A stretch of 64,000 bases of DNA, taken from positions 1,741,950-1,805,949 of the forward strand of contig PCDI01000006.1 of the NCBI GenBank assembly GCA_002778195.1, written 5' to 3'. Below the pieces are notes generated by a model that worked only from the letters and a program-made list of their open reading frames with translations, was not told the DNA's origin and ran no database searches. Positions 43,110 to 55,200 of the stretch are shown piece after piece (positions within the stretch are counted from its first letter, which is position 1; each line of letters begins with the position of its first letter). A program made the translations under genes and the position numbers. Origin of the DNA: Raffaelea ambrosiae (taxonomy: Eukaryota > Ascomycota > Sordariomycetes > Ophiostomatales > Ophiostomataceae).

Positions 43110-43888
43110 TTATACACTCAATGTCCCCTTCGTGCTGGGAATCTCGCCCTCCTTGCCAGCCACCCTGCTGGTTGCTTGCCGCATGGCCACAGCCAGCGCC
43201 TTGAAGGCACTCTCAGCCCGGTGGTGGTCGTTGAAGCCGCGGATGCAGTCCACGTGCAGCGTAATGCGCGCCGCCTGAGCAAAGCTCTCCAGACAGTGCG
43301 GGATCATCTCGCAGCTCAGGTCGCCAATCTTCTCCCGCTTCAGGCCCATTTCGATCACGGCGTACGGCCGGTTGGAAATGTCCACCACAGCACGTGACAG
43401 CGCCTCATCCAGTGGTGCATAGGCCGAGCCGAACCGGGCAATGCCAGCAGCGCTGCCCATGGCCTTGTTGAAGGCGTATCCCAGGGCCAGGCAGACGTCC
43501 TCGGCCGTGTGGTGGTCGTCGACTGTTTCAGAAGTCAGATTACGGACTGGGCAGTGGAGGATATCTGTTCCCCTCTGAACGTACTGTGGAGGTCTCCCTT
43601 GCAGGTGATGACCAGGCTCCAGCCGGCGTGCTTCGACAGTGCGTGCAGCATGTGGTCCAGGAAGCCAATGCCCGTGTGGATGCTGATGGTTTGCGACTTG
43701 CTGGCCTGCACGGCATGGCTGCCATTGGTCTTGTCGGAGCCTCCACCGATAATCTTCAGCAGCCGCTCGTCGGTCTCTGGCGGGAATGCGCCTCCGTCCA
43801 GGTTCAGTGCCAGCTGGATCGACGTCTCGTTTGTGTCGCGCGCAAGCGCTGCCCACCGTGGGGCACTGGCTGTTGTTGACGGACCCAT
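43110..43888 (-). CDS. HIS3: imidazoleglycerol-phosphate dehydratase
   Basis: Two exons (43888-43585, 43522-43110) give 238 residues. The enzyme dehydrates imidazoleglycerol phosphate to imidazoleacetol phosphate, the sixth step of histidine synthesis, using Mn-bound His residues. Signatures are HTGIGFLDHMLHALSKHAGW, GDLH-IDDHHTAEDVCLALG (its first Ile codon is made across the intron), GSAYAPLDEALSRAVVDIS and GFNDHHRAESAFKALA. Length fits the fungal enzyme. It is head-to-head with LOC1. The name follows yeast usage (HIS3); other fungi use different numbers. Confidence 0.96.
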
Positions 43889-44315
43889 AATGTGTATGCA
43901 GAGAATTGGGCAGAACGCAAGTCGGGAAGACCACAAGATGTGTCAAGAGACGTGGGCTGGCTCAATGGCTGGCGACAGGCGGTGGAGAGAAGAAATTCTG
44001 ACGCAGAGGCTGTCGAACTCGGCGATCCGTGGTGTTGGTCGCTGATAACGATAACCGTTTTAGCGACTCATAGCGCCGCAATTATACACGCATGGGCTGG
44101 GGTGGCAGTTGGATAGTGGGCCAATCAGAGAGCAGGGTGTGGAGGCTTTTCCTGCCTTGTGAGTTTTTGGCACTAAATTTTTTTTTTTCCTTTTCAGAGT
44201 TCACTTCTTATCGACAAGAAATTGTCAAGAAACTTTTTTTTTTCCCCCCCAAGTCTTCACCAGCCAAGAATATACAACACTTGCATACCGGCGAACACCC
44301 TCACAACCGCTCACG
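43889..44315. promoter_or_regulatory. divergent HIS3 / LOC1 promoter
   Basis: A 427-bp divergent promoter. CCAAT at 44121-44125. On the minus strand TGAGTCG (44064-44070), one base off the Gcn4/CPC1 heptamer, lies 176 bp upstream of HIS3. T9-T10 runs lie in the LOC1 leader. Confidence 0.5.
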
Positions 44316-45043
44316 ATGGCGCCCACACGCACCAAGACGGTCAAGAACAAGCACGCTGCCAACAAGTCCGGCATCAAGAACAGTCGCACGTCCAAATCCA
44401 ACCAAAACGATGTCGTCGTCAAGTCGAAGCGCGCCAAGGGCAAGCTGCCAGCCTCGCAGATCGACAACCGGACCAAACTGATGGAGCTGCTGAAAAAGAA
44501 GCGGAACGGCAAGACATACTCGGAGAAGGATCTCGACATTCCAAAACTGAACACGATCACCCCTGTTGGTGTGCAGAAACCCAAGGGCAAGAAGAAGGGC
44601 AAGGTTTTTGTCGACGACAGTGTACGTTTCTGTGTTCTGCTCTTTGTTTTCTCATCTTGTCATCTTCTCAATTTTACTTCTCTCCCTTCCTTCCCCCCTC
44701 GCCAGCCCAAGCTATGCTAACTTAATGACAGGAGAGCATGAACACGATCCTTGCCATCGTGCAGGCTGAAAAGGACGGCCAGATCGAGTCGAAGATGATC
44801 AAGGCCCGCCAGATGGAGGAGATCCGCCAAGCCCGACTGGCCGAAGCCGAGAAGCGCGAGAGCGAACGCCAATCCAAGCTTGACGAGACCAAGAACTCTC
44901 TTCGTAAAAAACGGAGACGGACACACAATGGCGCTGCTGGAGGTGACGACGATACCAAAGTTGGTCCCTTGTCCGCAACAGGCACCAATGCTGTCAAGGC
45001 AAAGAAGAAGCGCGTGTCTTTTGCGGCACCGACCGAAGGTTGA
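44316..45043 (+). CDS. LOC1: 60S ribosome assembly / mRNA localisation factor Loc1
   Basis: Two exons (44316-44621, 44732-45043) give 205 residues. Loc1 is a nucleolar RNA-binding protein needed for 60S subunit assembly, and in yeast for ASH1 mRNA localisation. The N-terminus MAPTRTKTVKNKHAANKSGI is typical, followed by a strongly basic region and KLMELLKKKRNGKTYSEKDL, LNTITPVGVQKP and a KGKKKGKVFVDD motif. Exon 2 is a long charged helix (EIRQARLAEAEKRESERQSK) with a KKRRR nuclear signal. The intron has a GTACGT donor and GCTAAC branch point. The basic composition and layout support the call. Confidence 0.85.
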
Positions 45044-45517
45044 GATTCACCCCTGCTGGAACACACGAAACAGAAAAGGCATACTGTGCGTCGCCAGTCT
45101 CAAGGTCGAGCCGCGAGCCGTCTGGCGGCGAGTGGAAGGTCCGCTTGGTGCGGAGGACGGAGTTCGCAGATTACGCAAATATGGCCAGCAGAAGACCCCC
45201 CCAGACCAGATTTTTCTTACCCTTGGACATGGTAAGGCCGGATGCGGCACGTGTCGGCAGTGCGGAGTCTACTCGACAACAATGACTTTGCGATCATTCC
45301 GTCCGGCCACAACGGCAAGACATGCCCACAAACCATAGCAGCTCAAAACTCATCCATACCTGTGGAATGCCTGCTGCCCTCAATACACGTGCTAAAGAGT
45401 CCGTGTCATTCTTTCTATTTAGATACCCAGTCTAGTCTTCGTCTATGAACATGTATATGTATATATGTATGTATCAACATCTATTCTTATCATTCGAGTC
45501 GTCAATTATCGAGGCGG
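45044..45517. other. convergent 3' region LOC1 / alpha-beta hydrolase
   Basis: No gene is supported. A tatgtatata cluster lies at 45451-45475. Confidence 0.6.
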
Positions 45518-47144
45518 TTAAACGCCAATGTGGAAGTCCATTTTCCTGCGCAAGGGATCAAAAGAGACCCCGTGAAACTTGGTAGTTTCTGGGCTGTTGT
45601 CGGTCGCGACACTCTCGAGTCTCGGAACGGATTTCAAGTCGATTTCCGTGGCAATGTTGTGCAGGAAGTTGGACACCTAGCAATGTTAAAATAGAGTTTA
45701 AGGCAGTTGAGAGAGACAAACGTCTTGGTGACTTACTGGCTTGGCATGCCACCGGCCACCGCCGAGCTCGAACCATGACAAGTGGCCACCGAGCGACGTC
45801 ATGCAGAGGACGGTATACGGGTTGTATTCAAACTCCCCATACGGGCAAGCTTCTGACACGGCAATCTACAGAACAACAGTCAGAGGGAGAACAGATCGTA
45901 TCACCTCGGGAACACTGGACAGCTTACGGGGTCGTCCTTGGCCTGGACAGCCATAAATGGAATGCGGATGTTCAATAACGAGTCCGACGAGGAGGCGTCG
46001 CGATAGTACGCCTCCTCGGTCGGGTAACCCCATGTCCGGCATCTCGGCGGGATTAGCAACATGTATAATCAAGGCAATGGATGTTGCACTTACTGGACTT
46101 CTCTATCAAACTCGAAGAGATACGTGACCTTCATGATACGGTCGTAGTCCAAGTTGGTATACTTCTCCACGGTCTCCTTGTGGCGGGAGATGAGTTTTTT
46201 CATATTTGCTGCAGCCCGATGGTAAGCAAACAATAGAATGTTAGAGACAGAAAGAAATCCAGCTTCATATTGCACTCACCTCCCATAACATATTGGTAGA
46301 GGTATTTTCCCATAAAGGTTCTCTGCAGGGCCTTGTTGGACTGCTGGAGTCCGAACGGATTGCCCACCACAACAGCGGCTGACAGTGGGCAGTTGACACC
46401 TTCCTCTCCAACATACTGCATAAGAAGAGGCGAAGCAAATTTGGTCAGCATACAGTGCCCTCTCGGTGACATACATCATCTTCCTCCCCCTTTCTCCAAC
46501 AATCTTACATTTGTCATAATATTGGCCCCGAGCGAGAAGCCCAGGCCAAAGAGCTGCCGGTTCGGGAAGGTCTCGCGCGCCCACTTGACCACTTGGCGGA
46601 CGTCCCAGGTTGCGCGTGCGTTAAAGAAGATGCCGCTGGTGACCTTGCTCTGGGCACATCCGCGCGAGTTCACCACAACCACGGCCCAGTCGCGGCCGTC
46701 GGCGAGCAGCGGCGCAATGCAGTGCCGCAGGTACACCTCGTACGACCCGCCGGACAGGCCGTGCAGGACGATCAGCATGGGACGGCTGTCGTCTGAACCG
46801 ATGCTGGCAAACTCCTCCTCCTTGAAGAAGGCCGTCCGCGGCGGCAGCTCCGGGTCGGTGTCCTCGTGTGGGTCGACAGCAAAGTCGACAGCAAAGGTGC
46901 CGTAGTACATCTTGTGGTCCGAGTCGAAGATGTGCCGACGGTAGTAGATGGGCGGCGCCCCAGTGGCCACGGCGGTCCACATTGTCTGCAGGTGGCCGTT
47001 GAACAGCAGCGGATTGAGCCAGCAGGCCGGCGTGCTCTTCTTGCACAGCTGGGCCAAATCGGTCTTGGAGCCATCCTTGGCCGTGAGCTTCAGCGGAGAG
47101 GCCGCATGGGTGAAGACAATCTTGGCGCGACCGAGCCAGTCCAT
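45518..47144 (-). CDS. alpha/beta hydrolase of the YheT/Eht1 family (acyl ester synthase or esterase)
   Basis: Six exons (47144-46509, 46415-46280, 46208-46094, 46042-45928, 45865-45737, 45676-45518) give 429 residues, all junctions in phase. Family members (yeast Eht1, Eeb1, YMR210W; bacterial YheT) act on medium-chain acyl esters. Marks are CWLNPLLFNGHLQTMW near the N-terminus and LIVLHGLSGGSYE (oxyanion region). The nucleophile is GFSLGAN with Ser204, the acid is in QAKDDP (Asp332/333), and the His is in TSLGGHLSWFE (His362). REVQ-CRTWGYPTEEAYYRD spans an intron. No signal peptide or clear membrane span is seen. Substrate is not predictable. Confidence 0.93.
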
Positions 47145-47970
47145 CTTGAAGCAGAGGGCGGTGTAGGCGGCTGGGGAGGGACGATTGCGAGGTCGCTGAA
47201 GTTGTCTAGTGTACCTTTTTCAAGTCCACTTTTGAAGTTCACTTTGAAATTCACTTGAATTACCAAAAGGGCCAGTCAGTCCGATTGGGCCAAGTTCTCT
47301 CTCCTAACGGCCTTGAATGATGAGCTCCAAAATTCCTAGTCCAAATCTGCAGGCGGGTCCCTCGACCTTTCTGTATATAAGATTCTCTGTTTCCCAGCGT
47401 GGCAAACCCGAGAGTCTGGGTGGTCAGTCCAGGGGGGACCCAGACGGTCTTTAAGACGGACCCATGCCGAGGCACAGGCGAGAAGTCGGACAGAAAATGA
47501 GTCAGCACGCCCGCCATCCCAGCCACACCGCCACAGATTGCACCAGCCACGACAACACGTTGTTGTCACATTGGCGTCGGGCGCTTCTTCTTACACTTCC
47601 ACTCGTGACGATTTTCGAGGGAGGCTCCACTCGTGATTTCCTCCGAATCGTGACCCAACTGGTGGCCATCCTACATAGGACTCGCGGCTCGTCCCCCCCC
47701 TCCCCACACACACACAACAGCCAGCTTGTCACCGCGGAGGACTTTTGCAGGACCCAGCACGATCTCCTTTTTTCGCCAGCTGCGCGATTGTGCCTGCTGC
47801 CCGGCCGCGACACGCCGTTCTCGCCTGTCCTCCTCGTCCTTGCCGCGAAACTTTTTTTTTATTTTTTGGCCCGACCGCCCCATCGTCCGCGTCCGTGTTC
47901 CCGTCGCACTCGCCATCCTCGTCTCTACCACCCCCCGACTCCATCCCCCCTTCTTCTTTATGCGATAACC
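47145..47970. promoter_or_regulatory. divergent promoter: hydrolase / SCC4
   Basis: No gene is supported. TGAGTCA at 47498-47504. A pyrimidine- and C-rich leader directly precedes the SCC4 ATG. The SCC4 frame stays open upstream, but its other ATGs begin unconvincing sequence. Confidence 0.5.
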
Positions 47971-50900
47971 ATGAGCGGCTCTCTGCCCCCGGGGCAGCAG
48001 GCCTTCAATGGCCAGCAGATGGTCCCTGGCGCCGTCCCTATGCCGTATGCGCTCAACGGCGCCCACCAGATGTCGCCCAACATGAACGGTCAGTTCCAGC
48101 AGGCGCGTCCGCTGCCATCGCCGCAGTTCTACGCGCAGCCGCTGCCGCCCCATCGCCCCCAGCCCGCGATGCACGCGCAGCATCTGCCAAACCCGGGCGC
48201 CATGCACGCGCAGCCGCGCTATCCCCAGCAGCAACAACAGCCGCATCCACCGCTCCAGCAGCCACATCAGCAGCAGCAGCATCAACATCCCTCGCCGCAG
48301 CGCTTCCAGCCACAGCCTCTGCCGCCACTGCAGCAGCAACATCAACATCCACAGCAGCCGTCGCCGCAGCCTATGCACCAGTACCCTATGCAGAGATCCA
48401 ACAGCCAGCTCCTCCAACAGCAGCCCAACGGGGCCTTCCACTTCCAGCAGAGCGCCGTGACCGCGTCGTCGCCCATCCCTGCGTCCATGTCCATACCGTT
48501 GACCAGCTCCAGCCCGCTGGCCGCGCCGGTCCCCCTTCCCTCGCAGATGCAGTTTATGCCGCAGCCAGTGCAACAGCCCCCCCAACCGCGCTATGCGCAG
48601 CCGCAGGTGATCATGCCGGTCATGCCTATGTCCATGTATGCGAACAACGTGCCGGCGTCGCTTCCACCGCAGCAGCCACTTCAGCAGCACCAGCCGCGAC
48701 AACAGCAACAGCATCAGCATCAGCCGCTGCCGCAGGCGCTGCCCCAGCCTCAGCAGATTCCGCAGCCTCAACAGCACTCGCCGTATCAGCAACACCAGCA
48801 GCACAACCAGCAGCAGCACAACCAGCAGCAGCACCACACAAACCAGCAGCACCAGCAGCACCAGCAGCACAACCAACAGCAGCACCACCAAAACCAGCAG
48901 CACCAGCAGCACCAGCAGCACCAGCAGCACCAGCAGCACAACCAACAGCAGCACCACACAAGCCAGCAACAGCAGCAACACCAGCAGCACCAGCAGCACC
49001 AGCAGCACCAGCAGCACCAGCAGCACCCGCAGCACCAGCAGCACCAGCAGCACCAGCAACATCAGTTCCAGCAGCCTCAACACCCCCAACAATTGCAACA
49101 TGCTCAACACCCCCAGCACCCTCAGCCTCCTCAGCACCCTCAGCATGTCCAACACTCTCAGCAGCCGGTACAGCGTGCTCAGATTATCCCACCACCGCAA
49201 CCAACACAGACGACCCCGAAAATCCAACAGGCTTCTCAGTTTCCTCTGCCGTCCCCATCTCCCCAGCAGATGCCCCGGCCCATCCCTCCACCGATGCAGG
49301 CGCAATCCCGACAAGGCGTGACCGCTACCCCGTCTCCTCCGATCCCTAGCCCCATGCCGCAACACCAAAAACTACAGAAGCCGAGCCCACGCATCTCCCC
49401 CAAGGGTGCTGTCCAAAAGACCCAGAAAAACCCGCACCCACGCAAGTCGAGCATCAGCAGCGTTAAGAGGTCGCCGAGTGTCGTGCAGAAGCGCAGCCCA
49501 GCTGACGCAGCAGCGCTTCTTGTGTGTGTCGCCGATGACTGCCTGGCTAAGGCTCAGGAAGCTGCTCCTGGACTGGCCAAGACGAAGGATGAGGCTGGGT
49601 TGCGCGAATACTACAAACTTGTGGCAACTGCTCTGGGCTGTCTGGACACGGCTCTGCGAAGCTACAAGTTCCCTCCACGCATCGAGGTCAAGATCAAGAT
49701 TCGCTATGCGTCTATACTGAGTGAAGAAACGGAGAATCTGATGGAGGCCGAGACAGCTCTGCAGGCTGCTATTGCTACGTGTGAGAAGGTATGTTTGGGC
49801 ACAGTAGTTGGGAACGATTTTCCACTTCCACACAAAGACGTGGCCGTGCTGACAAGACGGAATTCTAGCACCGGCTACCGGATCTCAAACTCTACGTGCA
49901 GTTCCTGTTCATGAAGGTCCTGTTCCGGAGGAAACCCAAGGCTGCTCTCATCTCTATACAGACCCATATTGCCGACTGCTCTGAGTATGTTGTGTGCCGC
50001 CCATGTCCGTGCCTTCTGATTCCACGCAGCCTTAAAGCTAACATATTGTGACAGTCGCAGGCAAACATACTGGACGTACGCGTTCCGGTTCCTCAAAGCC
50101 CTGTTCTATTTACAGAGCGGAAATCCGGCAGAAACACACGCCCTGGAAAACCTGCATGGCATCTCCATTCTCGCCGAGCAAAGAGGTGACCGGGCCGTCT
50201 ACGTTCTTGCCAATCTTCTCCAGGCCTTGGCCCTTTTTCGGACTACGGAGAGCGACGTCATAGAGCGGGTGCAGACCTGCATGGCTGCCGCGTCAAAGTA
50301 CCAACTGGAGGAGTCGGCACACATCCCCCAGCTCGATATTCTGTGGCTTCTGCTTGACTTGACTTGCAGTCTGTACCAGAAAGAAAAGTCGCTGACAGAC
50401 AAGCTGAACGCCTTGCAAGCGAAGCTGGAAGAGTGGAAGGACTCGCCGCTATGGGCGTCTGACTCGACAGAACTGCTTCTACCTCTAACGAAGGATGCAG
50501 CGGGGGCGCACACCGTCAGCAGCGACACGGGTGACATCCTTCGGCCGGGGGACGAGACTGACTATCTCGTGTTGACCAGCTTCAGCAAAATCACGGCCTT
50601 TGTCTTGGGGTAAGCACTCCTCCGAGAACATTCCCAATCCTCGTCCTTCATATTGTTATACTTTCAATTTGCTGACATCTGCGCTCCCCTTATCTATAGG
50701 TTTGCTTTCAGCGGCCTGACACTAGCACCAAAACAGCAAAACAGCGACAAGAAGAGCATGGATTACTGGTCGGAGTCGCTGAAAATGCTCTCGCAAAGTG
50801 GCGACAGCAAACCGTCGAGTCCGGTCTTCTTGCAGGAAGCTGTCGATGGCGCTCGCTGGCGGGCGAGCACGACATCGTATGTCTATGTGCTGATGGGCTT

Positions 50901-51633
50901 GAATGCGGCAACGCACTGCGATTGGGAGAAGGTCAAGGAGTGTATTCGCCACCTAGAAGCGCCTGTTAAGGAGGCGAACGACAAGCCCATGGAGGTGCTG
51001 GCCCTCTATTTGAAGGGAGTCATGAGCCAGGGAACCGGCGAGCTTAATGACGCGTTGGAGATTTTCGAAAACGCAGAGTTCGACCTGGACAGCAACACGA
51101 AGCCAGCCTCCAACGAAGGGCTTGTCAAGCAGGAGATCAAGCTTCTGGCCGCCATGAACCGGTTGATGATCATGCAGCTGATCCGGCTTCGCGACGAGCC
51201 CAAGATCAACCTACTGGTCGACCAGCTGAAACAGCACTGCGTCAACCACACCAACCCCGAAATCAAGACAGCCTACAGCCTTGTCATGGCTGCCATCACG
51301 ACAGAGCCGCCACTGTCGATGCACGACATCAAGTCGCACATCCAGCAGGGCCTGAACGGGTCGACCGTCAGTAGCAATGCCCAGTGCCTCAACATTGCGC
51401 TCAACACTATGCGGTACCGGCTATTTGACAATGTCGTTGGCGAGCAGGCACTTAAGAGTGCCAAGGCTGGTTCGACACAGGCCAAGAAGAGTGGCAACAT
51501 TCTATGGATGAGTGTGGCCGATGGCATGTTGGCTGAGACATACGAGGTGCAGGGACAGACGGTCCAGGCACAGATTTCGCGGCAGGCTGGCGTCCAATAT
51601 GCGAATGACTCTTGGCAGAGAACACAGGTGTAA
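47971..51633 (+). CDS. cohesin loading factor SCC4/MAU2
   Basis: Four exons (47971-49788, 49869-49984, 50055-50609, 50700-51633) give 1140 residues. With Scc2/NIPBL it loads cohesin on chromatin. The first ~500 residues are Gln/Pro/His-rich and probably disordered. The TPR superhelix starts near residue 509 (SPADAAALLVCVADDCLAKA) and continues through HRLPDLKLYVQFLFMKVLFR, RQTYWTYAFRFLKALFYLQS, RGDRAVYVLANLLQALALFR and SYVYVLMGLNAATHCDWEKV. It ends DGMLAETYEVQGQTVQAQIS, typical of the Scc4/Mau2 C-terminus. The long N-terminal extension is common in filamentous ascomycetes but absent in yeast. The start MSGSLPPGQQAFNGQQ is chosen because upstream sequence is low-complexity leader. Confidence 0.92.
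48780..49070 (+). repeat. CAG/CAC array coding for Gln-Gln-His
   Basis: Nearly 300 bp of cagcaccag-type units inside exon 1 of the cohesin loader gene, read as Q-H-Q with some Asn. Confidence 0.85.
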
Positions 51634-52200
51634 TAAATAGGAGTTGGGATTGGGACGGAATGTCTAAGAGTGACTACGGGTGTCTACTCCGGGGACATGT
51701 ATGAACTGGCTGCAAGGCTACCAGCACGGCAAAGCATATGGAGGGCGTTCACGTAATGGGGGTTCACCGATGTTTATTAGCGGTTCCGGGACGGTTGAAA
51801 CTTTTGATCCTGACTTCAGCGTGTGTAAAAAAAAGAAATCTTGTGTTTCTATATGCAAGAGATTTGAGGACAAGCTGTAGTATTATGAGACTGGCTGAAA
51901 AAAGTGCATACTAACTAACTAGTTAGTACCAGCAACGAATGGCTACAAAATGCCTGTAAGTTGGGCAGCGGAAGAACTATGCACCGCTGACCAGTAGTTA
52001 GCCAACCCGCGATTGGCAGTAATAGCAGGCGCGACGCGATAAGCCAAAAGATAAGGAGAAAAAAAATTTATTCTCCATAATAAAGTTGCTGCTACAAATG
52101 AGATTTTGAAGCTCAAACTTTTCGCATCCATGCCAAACACATCACCTCGCCAAACGCCTTTTGCTTGTCAAGGGCCCCGGCGGACGACGGCTTTCGAAAA
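51634..52200. other. intergenic: SCC4 3' UTR and PET127 promoter
   Basis: AT-rich; no gene seen. The PET127 frame is open for 12 codons before its first ATG. Confidence 0.55.
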
Positions 52201-55200
52201 ATGCGTCAATTAGCTGCCAGCAGGAATGCCGGCCTGGCTAAGCCGGCGAACGTGTGCGCATCGTGTCTCGCAGCATGGACGATAGCCTTTGGGTCTCAGT
52301 CTCAGCTGCACGGGTCGGCTGCTCGATGGGATGCGGTCCATCAACGACGGCATGCTAGCACCCAGCGGCCGCCCCCGGCGAAGCGATTTCGAGGCTTGGC
52401 CTTGACCCCGTCTAAGAAGGCCACACCCACGCAGCTCAAGCTTTGGAGAGACACTCTCAATATCCTGGAGAGGCTCGAGAAAGCACAGGAGCGTTTGGCT
52501 ACGACAAGCAAGGAGGACAAGGGTGAGACGGCCGACAAGGACGGGCAGCCAACAACAGAGGAACCTGCCGCATCGCCAGACGCAACGAATGCAGAGGAGG
52601 GCAAAGACAAGAACACGACTGCCGCGGCGAAAAGGGACGGACGGGACCAAATCGAGTCGCTGACGAACGCATTGCATCTGCTGAAGACGGTGCTCAGCAG
52701 CCAGGGGCCCATGCTGAGAGAGTTGGCCCAAGATGCGCAGCAGGGTAGTGAGAAGAGCAATACAGAGAGCAAGAAAGAGGGCAAGAAAGGGGGCAAAAAG
52801 AATGGCAAAAAGGCAACAGAGCCTGCGACAGAGCCTGCGGCAGAAACGGCGACAGAGCTTGCGACAGAGCCAGCGACAGAGCCTGCAACAGAGCCAGCGA
52901 CAGAGCCTGTGACAGAGCCTGCGGCAGAAACGGCGACAGAAACCGCTAAAGACAATGGATCCAAGACAGAGCAGCCAAAGAAGAAGAAGAAGAAGAAGAA
53001 GAAGACCAAGACACCAGCCAACGTCGAAGAGAACGCCACAGAATCGAAAGTTTTGAAAGTACAGAGGGTGGTCTCGTCATCACCGCAGCAGACAAAAGCC
53101 AGCTTTGAAACCAATACCATCACGGAAACGCCACCTCCACCTCCACCCGCACCGAAGAAGAAGAAGAAGAAGGGCGACGATGCACACGCGTCGTTTAGCA
53201 AATACCGGGTCAGCAAGGTGAATTCGCGGAACCTCAACCTGGTGCCCATCGAGGAGAACAAGCGCCCGGTGCCGAAGCTTCACTACGGGCTGGACCGGGC
53301 GCTGTTCAACCCGGGTGTGTACCACCTGCAGGACCCCCATTCGCGCGTGTACAACTTTGACCCCTACCTGTCATCCATCATGCCGATCAAGGAGTTCGAC
53401 TTCAACGCGCTGAAGCAGTACGTGACGTCGTCCAAGGACGACACGCTGATCTCGATGGCCGCGAAGCACGAGAAGAAGTACACCGGGTCGACGTCGAGCA
53501 TGAGCAGCATGCTGGGCCATTTCCACTTTCTGCTGTCGGGGTGGCGGCCGATCAACCCGGCGCACACGTCCCGCACGTTCCGGCCCGAGTCGCTCAACTA
53601 CACGCGCATCACCAGGGCGCCGGCGGCTGTGTTTCTGCACTGGAAGGACGGGGTGTACGCCATCGACGCGGACAAGGAGTTTGACTCGGCTACCGTCCTC
53701 AGCATGCTCGGCAAGTCCATGGAGAAGCTGCTGACGCTGCCCAAGGACGATTTTGAAAAGTACCGGGTCAGCAAGTCGCACCAGCTGACGGAGGAGGAGC
53801 GCAACGACCCGGAGTCCTTCCACTACACGACCTTTGGCGATTTCATGATGCGGTCGCAGCTGGACGCGCACGACGACCGGCTGCCCGGAACAGGCATGTT
53901 CGACCTCAAGACGCGGGCGGTGGTGTCGGTGCGCATGGATGCCCGAGAGTTCCAAAAGGGCATGCACTACGAAATCCGCCAGCGCTTCGGCCAGTGGGAG
54001 TCGTTTGAGCGCGAGTACTTTGACATGATCCGCTCGGCGTTTCTCAAGTACTCCCTGCAGGTGCGCATGGGCCGCATGGACGGCATCTACGTTGCCTTCC
54101 ACAACACGCAGCGCATCTTCGGTTTCCAGTATGTCAGCATCAACGAGATGGATCTTGCCCTGCACGGGACGACGGACCGGACGACTGGTGACCGCGAGTT
54201 CAAGCTCAGCCTGCACCTTTTGAACGCTGTGCTGGACAAGGCTGCGGCGCGGTTCCCTGGTCGATCGCTGCGGTTGCATGTCGAGACGCGCCCGTCGGAG
54301 TCGGCGCCGTTCATGTACATTTTTGCTCGGCCCGTGGAAAAGGAGGACATTGCAGCGGTGCAAGAGTCGAGCAAGGCATCCGTGGAACAGTTCGAGCGGA
54401 ACATTCTGGGCATAGGCGTGCAGGATGCGACCGAGGCGGTGGAGAATTCAGAAGCGGCTCTGCAGGAGGTGGTAGAAGAAGCAGCAGCAGCAGAAGAGGA
54501 GGAGGAAGCCAATCGGGTCCGGGAGGAATGTGGAGAGGAGCAAGACGCCGAGGGCGACGGCGACGGAGACCAGGCAGTCAGCGACGCGCAGAGCCTGGAT
54601 GTGTGGAAGAAGATGCTGCAAAAGGTGGAAGAGACCATGGAAAACGAGTCGAACGGCATCTCCTTGGTGCGAGAGACGATCGAGGACGCACTGGAACAGA
54701 GCGGGCTTCTCGACGGCCGGGAGCCAGCCGAGACGAAAGAGTACGTGGACGCCCTGCTGGAGGCTATCACGCGGCCGGACACGGAGAAGGTGGCCGAAAG
54801 CATCCACGAGGGTAGGGCTCTGCGTGAGAACAACCAGGACGAGGAGAGTGGGAAGCGGGGAGAAGAACAAGAGGAGGAAGAGGATGAGGAGGAGGAGGAA
54901 GAAGAAGAAGAAGAGGAGGAGGAGGAAGAAGAGGAAGAGGAGGAGGAGGAGGACGAGCACGAGCAAGTACAAGAAAACACCAATGTGATCCGGGAAGATG
55001 GGGCCCGCTCTTTAGACGAAAATGCCGCCGCGGAGACGACTGGCGAGCCAGCAGAACCGGCAGAACCGGCAGAAGCAGCAGAAGCAGGAGAAGCAGCAGG
55101 AGCAGCAGGAGCAGCAGGAGCAGCAGAACCGGCAGAACCGGCAGCGACAGAATCGGGCAACGACGCCCTATCTGAATCGGCAGAGTCTGCGGATACGGCT

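Noticed and set aside
47671..49368. 565-residue minus-strand frame and a 534-residue plus-strand frame at 47745-49349
   Set aside because: Both are shadows of the CAG/CAC array in the cohesin loader gene (poly-Leu and poly-Ala products).
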